64,000 nt of DNA, taken from positions 46,995,550 to 47,059,549 of the forward strand of contig OV277864.1 of NCBI GenBank assembly GCA_922989275.2, in the 5' to 3' direction. A program made the translations under genes and the position numbers. The stretch's first letter is position 1. Every line of letters starts with the position of its first letter. This document shows, piece after piece, positions 1 to 10,144 of this stretch. This stretch comes from Gari tellinella. Lineage: Eukaryota; Mollusca; Bivalvia; Cardiida; Psammobiidae. Below the pieces are notes generated by a model. The model searched no databases, was not told the DNA's origin, and saw nothing but the letters and a program-made list of their open reading frames with translations.

Positions 1-164
1 ATTACACTTAAATTAATTATTGTAAATACTTATTACGTTAGATGGGTCGATCGCTATGTTGATACTGCAATAGTTTCATTTTAAGGAAAACTGCATTTAA
101 ACATGTGCTTTTAATTCTATATGTGTGACCGGTGTAAGATATTGCTCAAATTGTTGATATTATT

Positions 165-250
165 CACTGTGTGGCTTGATGGCTCAGTGGTTATAGCGCG
201 TTGGCATAATTAGACAAATGCCATGGGTTCCGGAGTCCCAGTTGAGTCAC
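165..250 (+). repeat. tRNA-derived SINE head (degenerate)
   Basis: The motif TGGCTCAGTGG at about 180-190 fits a pol III A box. GGTTCCGGAGTCCC at about 226-239 resembles a B box with a one-base disturbance. The spacing is that of a tRNA-like promoter, but no acceptor stem closes it, so this is a SINE head rather than a tRNA gene. A second piece of the same tail, GTCCCAGTGGAGTCACAA, occurs at about 635-652. Confidence 0.5.
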
Positions 251-314
251 AATTCTATCACCATACAATATTTGACACCCAAAATAAATAATCCGCATGA
301 TTAATATGTAAATC

Positions 315-625
315 GTACAGTGTACAAAAAAATTATACTCTCTCTCAATAGAAACAAAAAACGGGAGACAAATATTGTGTGTGTTGTTCGGAGGGAGTTG
401 TTTAAGGGAGGGAAAATGAATGACTTTCGAATGCTGGGCTTCACTTGGCTTACTTTTTCAAACAATTTGAACCCAGATCAGACGCCGCGTTACGCGGCAT
501 CTGATTTGGGTTCAAATGTGTGTCACTCGTCCTTATGTTTCTTCTGTCAAAAGCAGAGAAAAACATCAAACGCCATTTTAAACAGACGATATTTCACCAG
601 TGAAAGCGGTAGACATGTTAGAGTG
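315..625 (+). repeat. Family G MITE, partial, with Core-1 hairpin
   Basis: It contains the G-family strings GTTGTTCGGAGGGAGTT and AGGGAGGGAAA, then a Core-1 hairpin at about 463-532 (AATTTGAACCCAGATCAGAC paired with GTCTGATTTGGGTTCAAA, one stem mismatch). The downstream terminal repeat seen in the full-length copies at 16334 and 58724 is missing. It is followed at 632 by a second SINE-tail fragment. Confidence 0.6.
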
Positions 626-1100
626 TTGGAATAGTCCCAGTGGAGTCACAACATTCACCATGTTACATATTTCGTATAAATTATGAAGCTGGTTTCATCA
701 CACTGTTATTGCGTAACCTGCTTCTAGGCAGTCAGTTACATGTACACACATTTTGAACACAAATAACCTATATTTACGCAGTTTTAATGCTGAATTAGGA
801 CACTATCTGGAAATTTGATTGACCAGTCACCTTCGAACAAACAACGACGCTCAACAGAGATTAAGTCCTGGTCTTCTTCGACAACGAAATACGAACTATA
901 CATTTTGTATATTCTATAAACGAATATCAATGCAGTCATTTCTACATAATATGACAGGAATAGTTTGAATCACATTTAATTACACCCGGAGGTGTTCAAG
1001 TAGTACACCCATGTGAACTGTTTGAAATGGACACCGAAATATGGAATACTAACACATTTGTGAGAAAAGAATAGAGCTCACCGTATTTGGGAAAAGTGGA
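626..1100. other. No gene; SINE-tail fragment then AT-rich sequence
   Basis: About 632-700 repeats the tail of the SINE at 165-250. I see nothing recognisable in the rest. Confidence 0.4.
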
Positions 1101-1104
1101 ACTC

Positions 1105-1770
1105 TGAACAAATAAATACGAAAGACTCAAGCAGGAAACGTAACACAAACAATACACCAACCTCTCAAGCAGAACACACACACACAGTCATACCACAACA
1201 AACACACACACACACACACACACGCAATACCATTCCTTCATCTACACACTAAATAGAAAACAACACGCAACACAAACATAAAGCAAAGTGAATATAGGAG
1301 CCCGCCTTGGTACGGTCAGTAGCAATCAATAATTAATTATAAATTAATTAATTATTAACAACCACTGGGGGGTTAAACCTGGGTTTAGGGGCGCCCAACC
1401 TCACTCTTATCTCCTATATTCACCTATAAAGACAAACAGTGTACATACAATATAAACCCTGTTCCAAAACCTTACAATCAAAAAGACCGCCAACACAGTA
1501 AGTAAATACATGTGAAACATCTAACAAAAAATCTATGACAAGATTATTAGTAACACGGGAAAGAATTTAACATTCAATCCCGTGCTAAAAATAACCCACT
1601 GTGGCAACGGTCGAATTGTACTCAAGCGACTAGTCTGTAGTCACGAGTAACTGTAAGACATGGATGGGTTCAGGGTACGACAGAGAGGGAGGGAAAAACA
1701 AACAAAGCACGAAAATCCGACATAACTCACCCGGTTAAGGACGGCTTTTGAGATACATCATCATGTAGTG
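1105..1770 (-). repeat. 3' untranslated tail of a retroelement
   Basis: This lies directly downstream, on the minus strand, of the reverse-transcriptase fragment at 1771-2465. About 1110-1335 recurs on the plus strand at 48546-48770 and 21071-21270, with a short piece at 22252-22313. All copies end at the same point, near AGTCTTTCGTATTTATT. A common 3' end with variable 5' starts is what target-primed retrotransposition with 5' truncation produces. The tail carries a GT/AC tract and, at about 1371-1385 on the plus strand, the palindrome TAAACCTGGGTTTA. Confidence 0.75.
1201..1223. repeat. (AC)n microsatellite
   Basis: A run of about ten AC units lies inside the retroelement tail. The matching GT tract is present in the tails at 21160-21200 and 48650-48690, so it is part of the element. 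Confidence 0.85.
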
Positions 1771-2465
1771 CTAAGCCCTGTCTGTCGTCGCACAACCAAA
1801 GAGGAAAGCATGGTTATCAATTGTAGATTGATCGACAACCAAACGTGAAGTGCGCAGCAATATAGTTGGATCATAATCTTTTTTGAGGACAAATCTAATA
1901 CGTTTCACAAACAGGTTTTGAAAATGAATAAGTCCAAGAATCTTACGAAGTTTGTAAATAACATCACCATAAAACTCCGGATGTGAAATACCTTGCCGCA
2001 GAAAAGACTTTAAGTTACATTTATACTTGTTAATGAGAAGACGATTTCTATAAAAGAATTTAGAAAATGTTTTACGAAGTTTATGAAATCTGTACCCCTG
2101 TTTAAGAAGCTTTACAGTAATAGTTTTATTACGAATGTGGAAGTCCTCAACAGAGGTACAGGCCCTCGCAAAACGAATAAGTTGTGAGATATAAACCCCG
2201 TAAGATGTAGAACGGGGAACATCGCCATCTAGATGAGGATAATTTACAATACTAAAATCAAAATCATCTCGTTTATCGTAAATCTTAGAAGAAACAATTC
2301 CGTTATTTATTAAAAGATCTAAATCTAAAAATGGTGCCGACAAATTTGACTCATTTGTTTTATTAAGTCGTAGTTCTTTTGGGTAAATAAAAGGAAACAA
2401 CGGTTTTTTTTTATCTTAAAACCGTAGTCTTCATCAAAAAAGAGAAAATTATGAATTTTGCAAAT
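1771..2465 (-). pseudogene. Reverse transcriptase C-terminal fragment of a retroelement
   Basis: The open stretch at 1771-2400 encodes about 209 residues without a stop. It contains IYDKRDDFDFSIVNYPHLDG, YGVYISQLIRFARAC, an LLKQGYRFHKLRKTFSKF block and FYGDVIYKLRKI. I recognise this as the region after the catalytic YIDD box in a reverse-transcriptase family common in metazoan retroelements. The YIDD box and everything upstream are absent. The frame opens on a TTG, not a true start. The upstream sequence to about 2465 (residues FLFFDEDYGFK) is in another frame, and a single-base change in the run of nine A's at 2404-2412 would account for this. The protein would copy element RNA into DNA at the target; this copy cannot. 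I am sure of the RT identity but not of the class (non-LTR or Penelope-like). Its 3' tail follows at 1105-1770. Confidence 0.8.
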
Positions 2466-2548
2466 TAAATGATTAAGAAATCACATGGATATTAACTACT
2501 AAAACATCGCATGCGTGCAATCTGTCATTCTACTGATTTAGAAAATAC

Positions 2549-3010
2549 AGTGAAACCTCTCTATAGCGATGAGAAAAGCAAACAGTTCTAATCCTGATCA
2601 GACGCAGCGTAACGCGGCGTCTGATAATTAGCTGGTGGCCGCTTTAAGCAAGGTGAAAATACAACCAAAAGGAACTTTCGTGTTTTACTTTCATCTTGCT
2701 TTAACCCTTTCACTCTCAATGGCGTCATAAAGCGCACTTGCTAACAGTGTTGATCCTGATCAGACGCCGCATAACGCGGCGTCTGATCCGAATCCAAACT
2801 GTTAGAAACTGGTTTTGAAATAATTCCAGTTATACTACCTTAAATATTACGTTGAAACGATATTGCAGACAACAATATTGAAGCAGACGACAATATGGCG
2901 ATGAAAGAGTAAACATCTCACGATAAATTTGATCATAAAAGGGTTAAGCTATCACCTATCGTTCATATAATTATTCATTCTTTTTCGAGGTCGTAAAAGA
3001 GAGGTGTTAT
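2549..3010. mobile_element. Family F MITE interrupted by a Core-1 hairpin and a B element
   Basis: The left end, CAGTGAAACCTCTCTAT, and the right end, GTAAAAGAGAGGTGTTAT, match the two ends of the intact F copy at 55276-55483. Inside are a Core-1 hairpin at about 2578-2630, F's own Core-2 hairpin ending in CTTGCTTTAA at 2695-2704, and a complete TTAA-bounded B element at 2701-2947. The F sequence resumes at TTAAGCTATCACCT, so F is the older host. Confidence 0.65.
2701..2947. mobile_element. Family B MITE (TTAA target) nested in F
   Basis: It starts TTAACCCTTTCAC and ends AAAAGGGTTAA. It has a Core-1 hairpin around 2752-2812 with the stem TGATCAGACGCCGC/GCGGCGTCTGATC. The right part has the B-family block GCAGACGACAATAT. 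The ends fit the TTAA target and CCC/GGG termini typical of piggyBac-type elements. It has no coding capacity. Confidence 0.75.
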
Positions 3011-3359
3011 GGAATCTATATTATAAGAACTATTTGAGGCATACTTTTAATCTTGTGTTTTGTATTTCTAGACGCTCAATTCATCATACTGTTATTGGCG
3101 TAACCAGACGCTAGGCAGCCAGTAATTCCAGCAATTACGAGGTCTGTGAAAACTTTTATTCAGAGAAATGTCACATAGATCAGACACGTTATGGTCCAAA
3201 GTTCATTGATACCCTTGGTAATGTACATTGTCATAACACTTATCGTGCTGAATCACCATGCCTCAGAATGGGATAAATAAACAAATGTCTTCTTTATACA
3301 ATGTACCATATATAGAAATATGAATATATTTTATTTGTGGCATAATATGAAACATTATA

Positions 3360-3569
3360 TTAACCCGTATGCTGTCAATCGTGACTTGAAATGTATTTGC
3401 AAACATTTTGAATCCAGGTCAGCCGCCGCGTAACGCGGCGTCTGATCAGGATCCAAATTGTTTGACAACCGTTTTTAAATCTCTACTAGTTTAAAGTACA
3501 AAACAGCAAATTTAACAATTTGCAGACGACACTTTCAAAGGTGGTGATATAGAGCCGGACAAGGGTTAA
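3360..3569. mobile_element. Family B MITE
   Basis: It begins TTAACCCGTATGCTG and ends GACAAGGGTTAA. A Core-1 hairpin lies at about 3399-3471, with one stem change in the left arm (CAGCCGCCGCG). The right flank has AATTTGCAGACGACA as in the other B copies. Confidence 0.8.
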
Positions 3570-3819
3570 CACTTTCATAACTATATGGAGAGCATACCTG
3601 CATTGGAAGAAACAGTTTTGATCAAACTCAGACACATAGTAAATTGGCATATGACAAAGACCGAAACTATTTGGCACCCATATTTGTTCTGTCAAACGGT
3701 AGATATATTAAGATAGAATTACAAATAAAAGTATTCATGCAATCAGATAATTGTATGGTTGCAATAAGGTAATGACCCTAGCAATAGGATGTACTGTCGG
3801 TATCTACAGAGTGTAAACT

Positions 3820-4050
3820 ATTACAGTGCTCCGTTCCCACAACAGCCATCCGAACGACGAGTCCCTCCTTATAATAACAATTACCACTGTTCCCAAGTCA
3901 ATACAATTATGTCTAACGCTTTACTGCTGCAGTATCGTCTGCTGAAAATTCCTGTTTGTCGTAACTTTTCTCTCTCAAAGTTAAGTATTTGAAAAAATTG
4001 CTGAAGAAATATATAGACGAATAACAAACAGTTTGAACCCAAATCAGACG
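3820..4050. repeat. Family G MITE, truncated inside Core-1
   Basis: It starts TTACAGTGCTCCGTTCCC, continues through the G-family block ATTATGTCTAACGCTTT, and reaches AACAGTTTGAACCCAAATCA. The homology then stops inside the first hairpin arm. Confidence 0.6.
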
Positions 4051-5064
4051 GTTGAAAATGCACTCTGAGAGAATTCATTTTCTTTACTTAATATTGAATT
4101 CTTTTTTGTATTTTAAGAATGGATATTCATGGCAAACAACATTGATCCAGATTAGATTGCACGTTCGTTGTTAACCTTTCTTTTGGTTAATTGCCTGTTG
4201 ATTTATGGCCAACAATTTACATTCACCAAGTATTTATTAACTCTTTATAGAAATCGACCGAAAAAAAGTTGACTGACAATTTCTAATGTCCGCAGGTATT
4301 GTCTCCCGTGAATATGCTCCGAACTACATTAATGTATTATCTTTTTTATTTCTGTCCTAGTGGCAACCAGTTTATAGTCTGTCTGGATAGATACCGGATT
4401 ACTTAGCATCTGCTTAAACTCTAAACCTATTTTGCAATATGCATATAAGGTCTAGTACAAACGCTTTCATTTGGAACGAATGACGGTTACGCAATTGTAC
4501 ATGTATAACTAAACCGTTGAACTTCTTAGTATTTCTTATTTGGTAGTCATTAATTCATAACACGGAACAAACACATCAAATGTTATACGATAAAAGGGTC
4601 TATGCTGTATACTGACTTTTCCCAGAAATAGTTTGCTACAGAACTCGGGTTCAAAGGTTTGCAAATTGCTATTCTTTCGTCTACGTGAATTAATTTGTTA
4701 GCTTATTCGCAATCCATTTAACATGCCATATGCGATACATTCATATTGAACCATACACCAAGGATGGTAACTTTCAGATATTCGATATTCTCATATGGGA
4801 TTTGGTGAACCTTTGCACCGCAACTGTTGACTACATTCGAGGTAAAATAACCGAGAGTTCCCCTGTGTCTGAGCAGGACCAACCAAGCTGTTAGTTATAT
4901 ATATGTGGACTACACTTTAACCTATATTTGATGTTTGTAAAATAGTTTTGATAATTAGTTTAAGGCATGCAATACCATGCTTGTTACAGGGTGAACACAG
5001 ACGAAGCTTTTAGCGGTAACAGGGCTACCAAACAATGTGTCTGAAAGGTACAGGGCATTGTATC
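4051..5064. other. No gene seen
   Basis: AT-rich sequence. I found no repeat shared with the rest of the window and no recognisable coding content. Confidence 0.4.
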
Positions 5065-5159
5065 CTTAAAGTAAGACAGAAGGTCAATATTAAAACCAGC
5101 ATCAGAAAATCGATGTACGTTTTCTAACAGTCAAACTGTACCATTATGGTAGCTCAATA

Positions 5160-5395
5160 AATAACCCATTTATGGTGTTAAAGTAAGGTGATAGATTAAA
5201 GCAAGACAGAGGTAAATCGAAACCCTCGAACAGGGGCTTTCTGTCTTACTTTTATATTGTTTATATCAGTATCCTGTCTGAAGTGCCAAATTCCCCTTTT
5301 CAGGTCGGCATTGGGATATTTAAAATAATAATTATACATGTATAAAGTAGAGAGAGATGGCAGAATGCTCATACAGGAGCTTTCAGCTCTACTTT
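5160..5395. repeat. Two degenerate Core-2-like hairpins
   Basis: The first is at about 5196-5265 (TTAAAGCAAGACAG... with CTGTCTTACTTTTAT). The second is at about 5347-5393 (GTAGAGAGAGATGGCAGAA with TTCAGCTCTAC). They resemble the F-type core but have no clear element ends. Confidence 0.4.
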
Positions 5396-5404
5396 AATCT
5401 TACT

Positions 5405-6136
5405 GTAATGCCTCGCTCACATTTGCTGCGGCTCCCGTACGGCGGCCGCACGGCTAATCATTTCTACGGCGAGTAGCAATTCCCCGGCCGCCGCAGAATT
5501 CCTACGGCCGCCGTGTGTTGTGCTCACATTTGCTGCGGCTGCCGCGCGGCGAGATTTTATTTTGGTGGGGTTAAAAAATCTTGGTCAACGTACGGCCGCC
5601 GTGCGGCTGCCGTACGGTGACCGCACGGCGACCGTACGGCAGCCGTGGAAGTCCCACCAGATACCTTGCAACCAACATGCTGCTCCTGCTACACAGCTTG
5701 GTTGTGCTACATGTTCACACAACTTATATCAGTCCAGCAACACCATGAACTCAAAGGACACTTTTGGACAGCATTTAAGAACATCTAAATCCATTTTTAG
5801 ATAATATTCATGTTTTACATATATGATCAAAAGTACAAATGCTCAATAGGGAAATCGACCATCGAGTTACGGCGGCCGCACGGTGGCCGTACGGCTGCCG
5901 TACGGCAGCCGTAGAACCACTCTGCAGCGTGTGTTTCTACGGCCGCCGTAGAAATGAAAAAATGTTATAACTCCGCGTTATAATTCTACGGCGACCTCTA
6001 CGGCCTGTAAGATATTGGGATACGCCGTGCGGCTGCCGTACGGCCGCCGTAGAATCTCTACGGCCGCCGTAAGATTCTCTCGATTTCACGTCTCTGCGGC
6101 CGCCGTACGGCCGCCGTAGAGCAAATGTGAGCGCAC
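5405..6136. mobile_element. GC-rich fold-back element
   Basis: The outer ends are inverted copies of GCTCACATTTGCT (about 5409-5421 and 6119-6131). The arms are packed with TACGGCCGCCGTA-type palindromes at about 5430-5645 and 5868-6120. A middle part of about 220 bp is of ordinary composition. An internal third copy of the end sequence lies at about 5521-5533. The GC content stands out sharply against the AT-rich surroundings. Fold-back elements, or non-autonomous Harbinger-like elements, are possible relatives; I cannot decide which. Confidence 0.7.
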
Positions 6137-6184
6137 TATTAGTAATAAAATAAAAGTAATATACCAAGTTAAAGTCTTCTTTCT

Positions 6185-6496
6185 GTCCGAATGACCGCTC
6201 AGCCGACTGTACATATACTCCCCTGATCATCGAGCCATCTTGCCTATGAGCACTGCTAACATATGGCGCAGTCAAATGCAGCCGCAGTACCGACTCAGAC
6301 CCTTCACAGGTACCCATTTTAACCCCTAGGTGGAGAGGAGCAATTCGCGGTACATGTCTTGCTCAAGCACATTCCTGTACATCATCGGGGATTCTGGAAA
6401 ATCCCCTAGTCAGACCACTGGTCCGGCGGGGGATCGAACTCACGACCCCTGGTACCGTAGTCCAAGGTGTTAACCATTGGGCCACTACCGCCGGTA
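6185..6496 (-). repeat. tRNA-derived SINE, full-length copy
   Basis: Read on the minus strand, it starts TACCGGCGGTAGTGGCCCAA. It has an A-box-like TGGCCCAATGG and a clear B box, GAGTTCGATCCC. A body follows with TGCTCCTCTCCACC and GGGTTAAAATGGGTACC. A second copy is at 55911-56190 in the same orientation. The two together define the element. No tRNA cloverleaf closes. Confidence 0.75.
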
Positions 6497-6565
6497 AGCA
6501 ACAGCCGAACCCGTACTCCATAACGATCATTAGTTTAGGCGGGTTCACTGTATGTTCACAGTATG

Positions 6566-6781
6566 TTAAACCTTTATCTTGCTGATCGCAACTTGACACG
6601 TATTTGCAAACAGTTTGAATCCAGATCAGACACCGCGTGACGCGGTGTCTGATCTGGATTCAAACTGTTTGTCACTCATCGTAAAATTTCTTAAATAAAA
6701 GTGTGCGAATCCTATCCTTGTAATGTTATTTTGTAGACGACAATCTCAAAGCAAGCGATATGTCGGCAGGATAATGGCTAA
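6566..6781. mobile_element. Family B MITE with compensated Core-1 stem
   Basis: It starts TTAAACCTTTATC. The Core-1 hairpin spans about 6607-6675 and is essentially perfect, reading GACACCGCG on the left and CGCGGTGTC on the right where most B copies read GACGCCGCG/CGCGGCGTC. The right end is decayed (GGATAATGGCTAA). Confidence 0.7.
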
Positions 6782-6939
6782 TAAAGGAATAAAAAGGTAT
6801 AGTAGTGCAAATGTCAACTGTGTATCATTGGCACCCCAGTCTTGTCATTAAGGGACTATTATTAACACCAGACGTGTAAGATTTCCCTGTAAGTACAATC
6901 CATTACATAAAAATAATGACAGCTGTATGGATCGATTTA

Positions 6940-7150
6940 CAGTAGAGTTGACAGTATTCGTCTGCAATAGACGCGTTTATGCCGAAATTATTATTCCTTT
7001 GCAAACAGTTTGGGACCAGATCTGACGCCGAATAACTTTCTACAGTTCAGATAAAATAAAACGCCAGGATTTACCAAAGGTTGTACATATAATTTGTTTC
7101 ATTGCAATTGCAGTGCATTTGCGTTTAAATAGGAATGAATAACTTATTTG
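6940..7150. repeat. Degenerate A' element
   Basis: GACGCGTTTATGCCGAAATT, then GCAAACAGTTTGGGACCAGA, and at the far side GTGCATTTGCGTTTAAATAG, in the order of family A. Both ends and the second hairpin arm are lost. Confidence 0.45.
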
Positions 7151-7619
7151 CCACGGCACAACAACAGACCCGCATTGCGATCACGTGAAAGAATGTACAG
7201 TAATTCCAAAATAGGCATCGTCTTACAGCAAGGTGACTGCAAAGCAGAAAGCACCGAACACGCTACATGCTTTACTTTCATATTTCTTCAAACAGCCTTT
7301 AATAAGGAAAACATATCTTCTATTAATAACACCAATTAAGTGTAGTTGTTAAACTATTTTGAGAGTGATGTTTTCTTGGAAGCACTTAGGCAGTAACATT
7401 TAAGTAGTATCGATGTGATAGTTAATGGAAAATAACTGAAGAAACCTTATGCTTCCTAATACAGGAAAGTAGAACTATTAGAAATATTATGTATAGTTGA
7501 AAGACGTTGTAAATATGCAGTGGAGTAAAATGACTGTTTGTTTACTTTTCGTATACTCTTTTGAAAATGTATCAACATACACTTAAATACTCTCTATTAA
7601 GACTTCTTAATTATGTTAA
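7151..7619. other. No gene seen
   Basis: AT-rich sequence without a feature I can name. Confidence 0.4.
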
Positions 7620-7775
7620 ATAGCAGGTGGTTACGCCAGGAAGGTGCCAGTAAAACAGAATGTTAATAGAGCAGCTTTCTGTTTTACTGCCGCCATGTTT
7701 TAAGCTGTTACCTGTCTTTTATACACCAATTTCGCCTTAGTGTAATTGTCCTAACAGAGAGGTTTTACTTGATAT
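7620..7775. repeat. Family F MITE, partial
   Basis: A Core-2 hairpin of the F type (GTAAAACAGAA...TTCTGTTTTAC) is followed by the F right flank TTACCTGTCTTTTATAC and AACAGAGAGGTTTTACTT. The left terminal repeat is not recognisable. Confidence 0.55.
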
Positions 7776-7894
7776 TCCGTTAAGAATTTACGTCGCTTTT
7801 AACAGTATTTCAGTTATATCGCGACGTCCAGTTAATTGCAGATGGAGAAAACCCCCATAGGCTCTTTATACGATACATAACTGTACAGTATCAA

Positions 7895-8020
7895 CAGGGT
7901 CCAAACTGTTTGACACTCGTATCGATATACTTGTAGTCATACTATATTGAATCTTACTTTGAAACGATCTTGCAAACAACAAAATTGAAGCAGACGACAA
8001 TTAAACGGTGAAGGGGTACA
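7895..8020. repeat. Family B fragment
   Basis: The right half of a B element: GGTCCAAACTGTTTGACAC, then GAAACGATCTTGCAAAC and GAAGCAGACGACAATT. The left half is missing. Confidence 0.55.
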
Positions 8021-8214
8021 CTTTCATGAAACATTTGTCAGTGAATGGTTTAAAGTCAAACAAACAACGACACTAATCAAACGAATTCCGTAAATTTATA
8101 GAAGATTACCACGCTTTTGGTGTACACAAATACATCTTTTTACCCTTTACGCTATGAAATACCACGTGCACAAGCCTTTAAATAATTCATTCACTGACGA
8201 CAATAGTTCAACTT

Positions 8215-8364
8215 TATACAGTCATGAAGGTATACCATAATAAATACTTGCTTTATCATAGAAGATAGTAGCTTAGCACAGGCGCATTCTGCTTTATTTT
8301 CAACCTGCTTTAAGTGGTTCCTTATCTTCAAAATTAGAACAAATGTTATGGGTTAATGGGTTAA
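8215..8364. repeat. Family E fragment (reverse)
   Basis: GCGCATTCTGCTTTATTTTC and AACCTGCTTTAAGTGG form the second arm of a Core-2 hairpin. This runs to the E end AATGGGTTAA. The first arm and the left end are degenerate. Confidence 0.55.
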
Positions 8365-8639
8365 GAGGCCCCTCACTGCATTGGTAGTCTTATAGAAAAG
8401 TGACCACTTTCTACGGGACATACAAATATGGATCTTTCTGCAGTGTTGTTGCCATGTTCTTAAGACGTATACATGCTTCCTAATTAAATAACATAAGGGC
8501 ACATGTTTAACCGTAGCTGCTATATGTGGCTGTGGAAAAATTCTGTCGTTGCCAAGTTTTATAATCTGCTTCATGCCTGTTACCGCCAAAATATGGTCTG
8601 AATTGGTAGTAACGTCTGCAAAACACTTAAAGTCAGTTT

Positions 8640-8780
8640 TAATACTGAATTGACTATTGAAATGTTGATACGAGTGTCAATCAGTTAGGATTCTGATCAG
8701 ACGCCGCGTTACGCTGCATCTGATCAGGATCCAAACTGTTTGCAAATCAACATTTGGCGTTTTGGCAGTGAAAGAGTTAA
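8640..8780. repeat. Family B fragment with Core-1 hairpin
   Basis: The hairpin arms GATTCTGATCAGACGCCGCG and GCATCTGATCAGGATCCAAA are followed by a decayed TTAA end, GAAAGAGTTAA. Confidence 0.5.
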
Positions 8781-10127
8781 TTTGAATTTGAATTTATATC
8801 GCTGCTAGCAAGAAAATAAATTTCTCTCTTCAAAGGTTAACAAAAACTAGATGTTTGAGATCTATTTCAATTATATTCAATTTTTGAAATTACATGTACA
8901 TTAAACTTCTTCATGCTACTGACACAATTGTTGTAACTGTTGCATACAAAATGGATCGTAATGAAACACCTAGTAAATCAGTTTTATTTGTTTAACAGGA
9001 CCCAAACTGTTTGACACTCTGATGATATTTCCTAATACAAATCAAAATATAGATAAGTTAGATCTGGGAGTCACGAAGCTTACTAATATTGTAGGCAGCA
9101 AATTCATAGCGTGGTACAGTTTACGATATTTCAGAGCTGTTCTTATAAAGCAAATTGAAATATGTTAACAGTTTTGACATTTGCAACAAAATATAATTTT
9201 ATTGTAGCTACATCAAACATATGCGCCCTTCACTCAATTCATTGCACATACACACATGTAATTAACCTCTTCAACGTCCTACACAAAATGCGCTGGTTAT
9301 CTGAAAACAGTTGGGATTTGAACAGGAATATGACATTCATTACAATATTACTTTAGTCACTTTACATAAAATGATATCTTAAAAAGAAAACAACGTCGAA
9401 CCATCTCAATTTGACTAATCAATCCTTATCGTGCTAAGCGCGACTTAGATCATATTTGCACACAGCTTGGATCCAATCTATTTGACACTCATATCAATAA
9501 TGTATGAAATGTCAAAAAGATCAAAATTAATAATCTTTTTTTTTCGCAGATGATCCAGTGTACATATAGGTAGTTAACAATTTTATATCGTAACGAGGTT
9601 ATTTTTTGCAAAGAGCCTTTGTGTGTTTATGACCAAGAAGTAGACATTTTGAAGATGTCCAGTCGGGAAGATGTTAGTGGTTCCTGTTAAAACGAAACTA
9701 AATTCAAACACAATGCAATTAAATCTAAAAAAAATACAGAATGTTAATATTTTTGAAAGATGTATTCTTTCTGAGTTGCAAACAAATCAGATGCCGGATT
9801 TACGGGGGTCTGAATTGGTTCCAAATGTTTGCAAAGAAAACCATTGTTTCTTATATAAACGTTAATTTAGAAAGAATAAACATTTTCTCAGCTTTTACTC
9901 TAAAAGAGTCAGCGCAAGCATATTCTTTGGAAATTAGATTGGCCCTTTAGCAGTTCGTTATCAAACCATTGCTATACAATACAATGGCATTTCTTTCATT
10001 TATCTTCCTCTGGGTCAAACGACTTTCGAAATGGAAGACGAATGTGCTCGACGAATTGCTGCTCACACCGTAATGTTGTCAAAGAAAACGGTACATGTAG
10101 ATACGATTGGTATTCTAGCCATGAATT
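8781..10127. other. No gene; scattered repeat debris
   Basis: About 9418-9500 carries the start of a B element (AATCCTTATCGTGCTAAG, then CACACAGCTTGGATCC). About 9780-9835 has a decayed Core-1. I see nothing else. Confidence 0.4.
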
Positions 10128-10144
10128 CAGCAAAGAAATCGATG

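Noticed and set aside
5937..6317. 126-codon frame with RRPYGGRRD repeats
   Set aside because: It is a reading of the GC-rich palindromes of the fold-back element and continues into the SINE.
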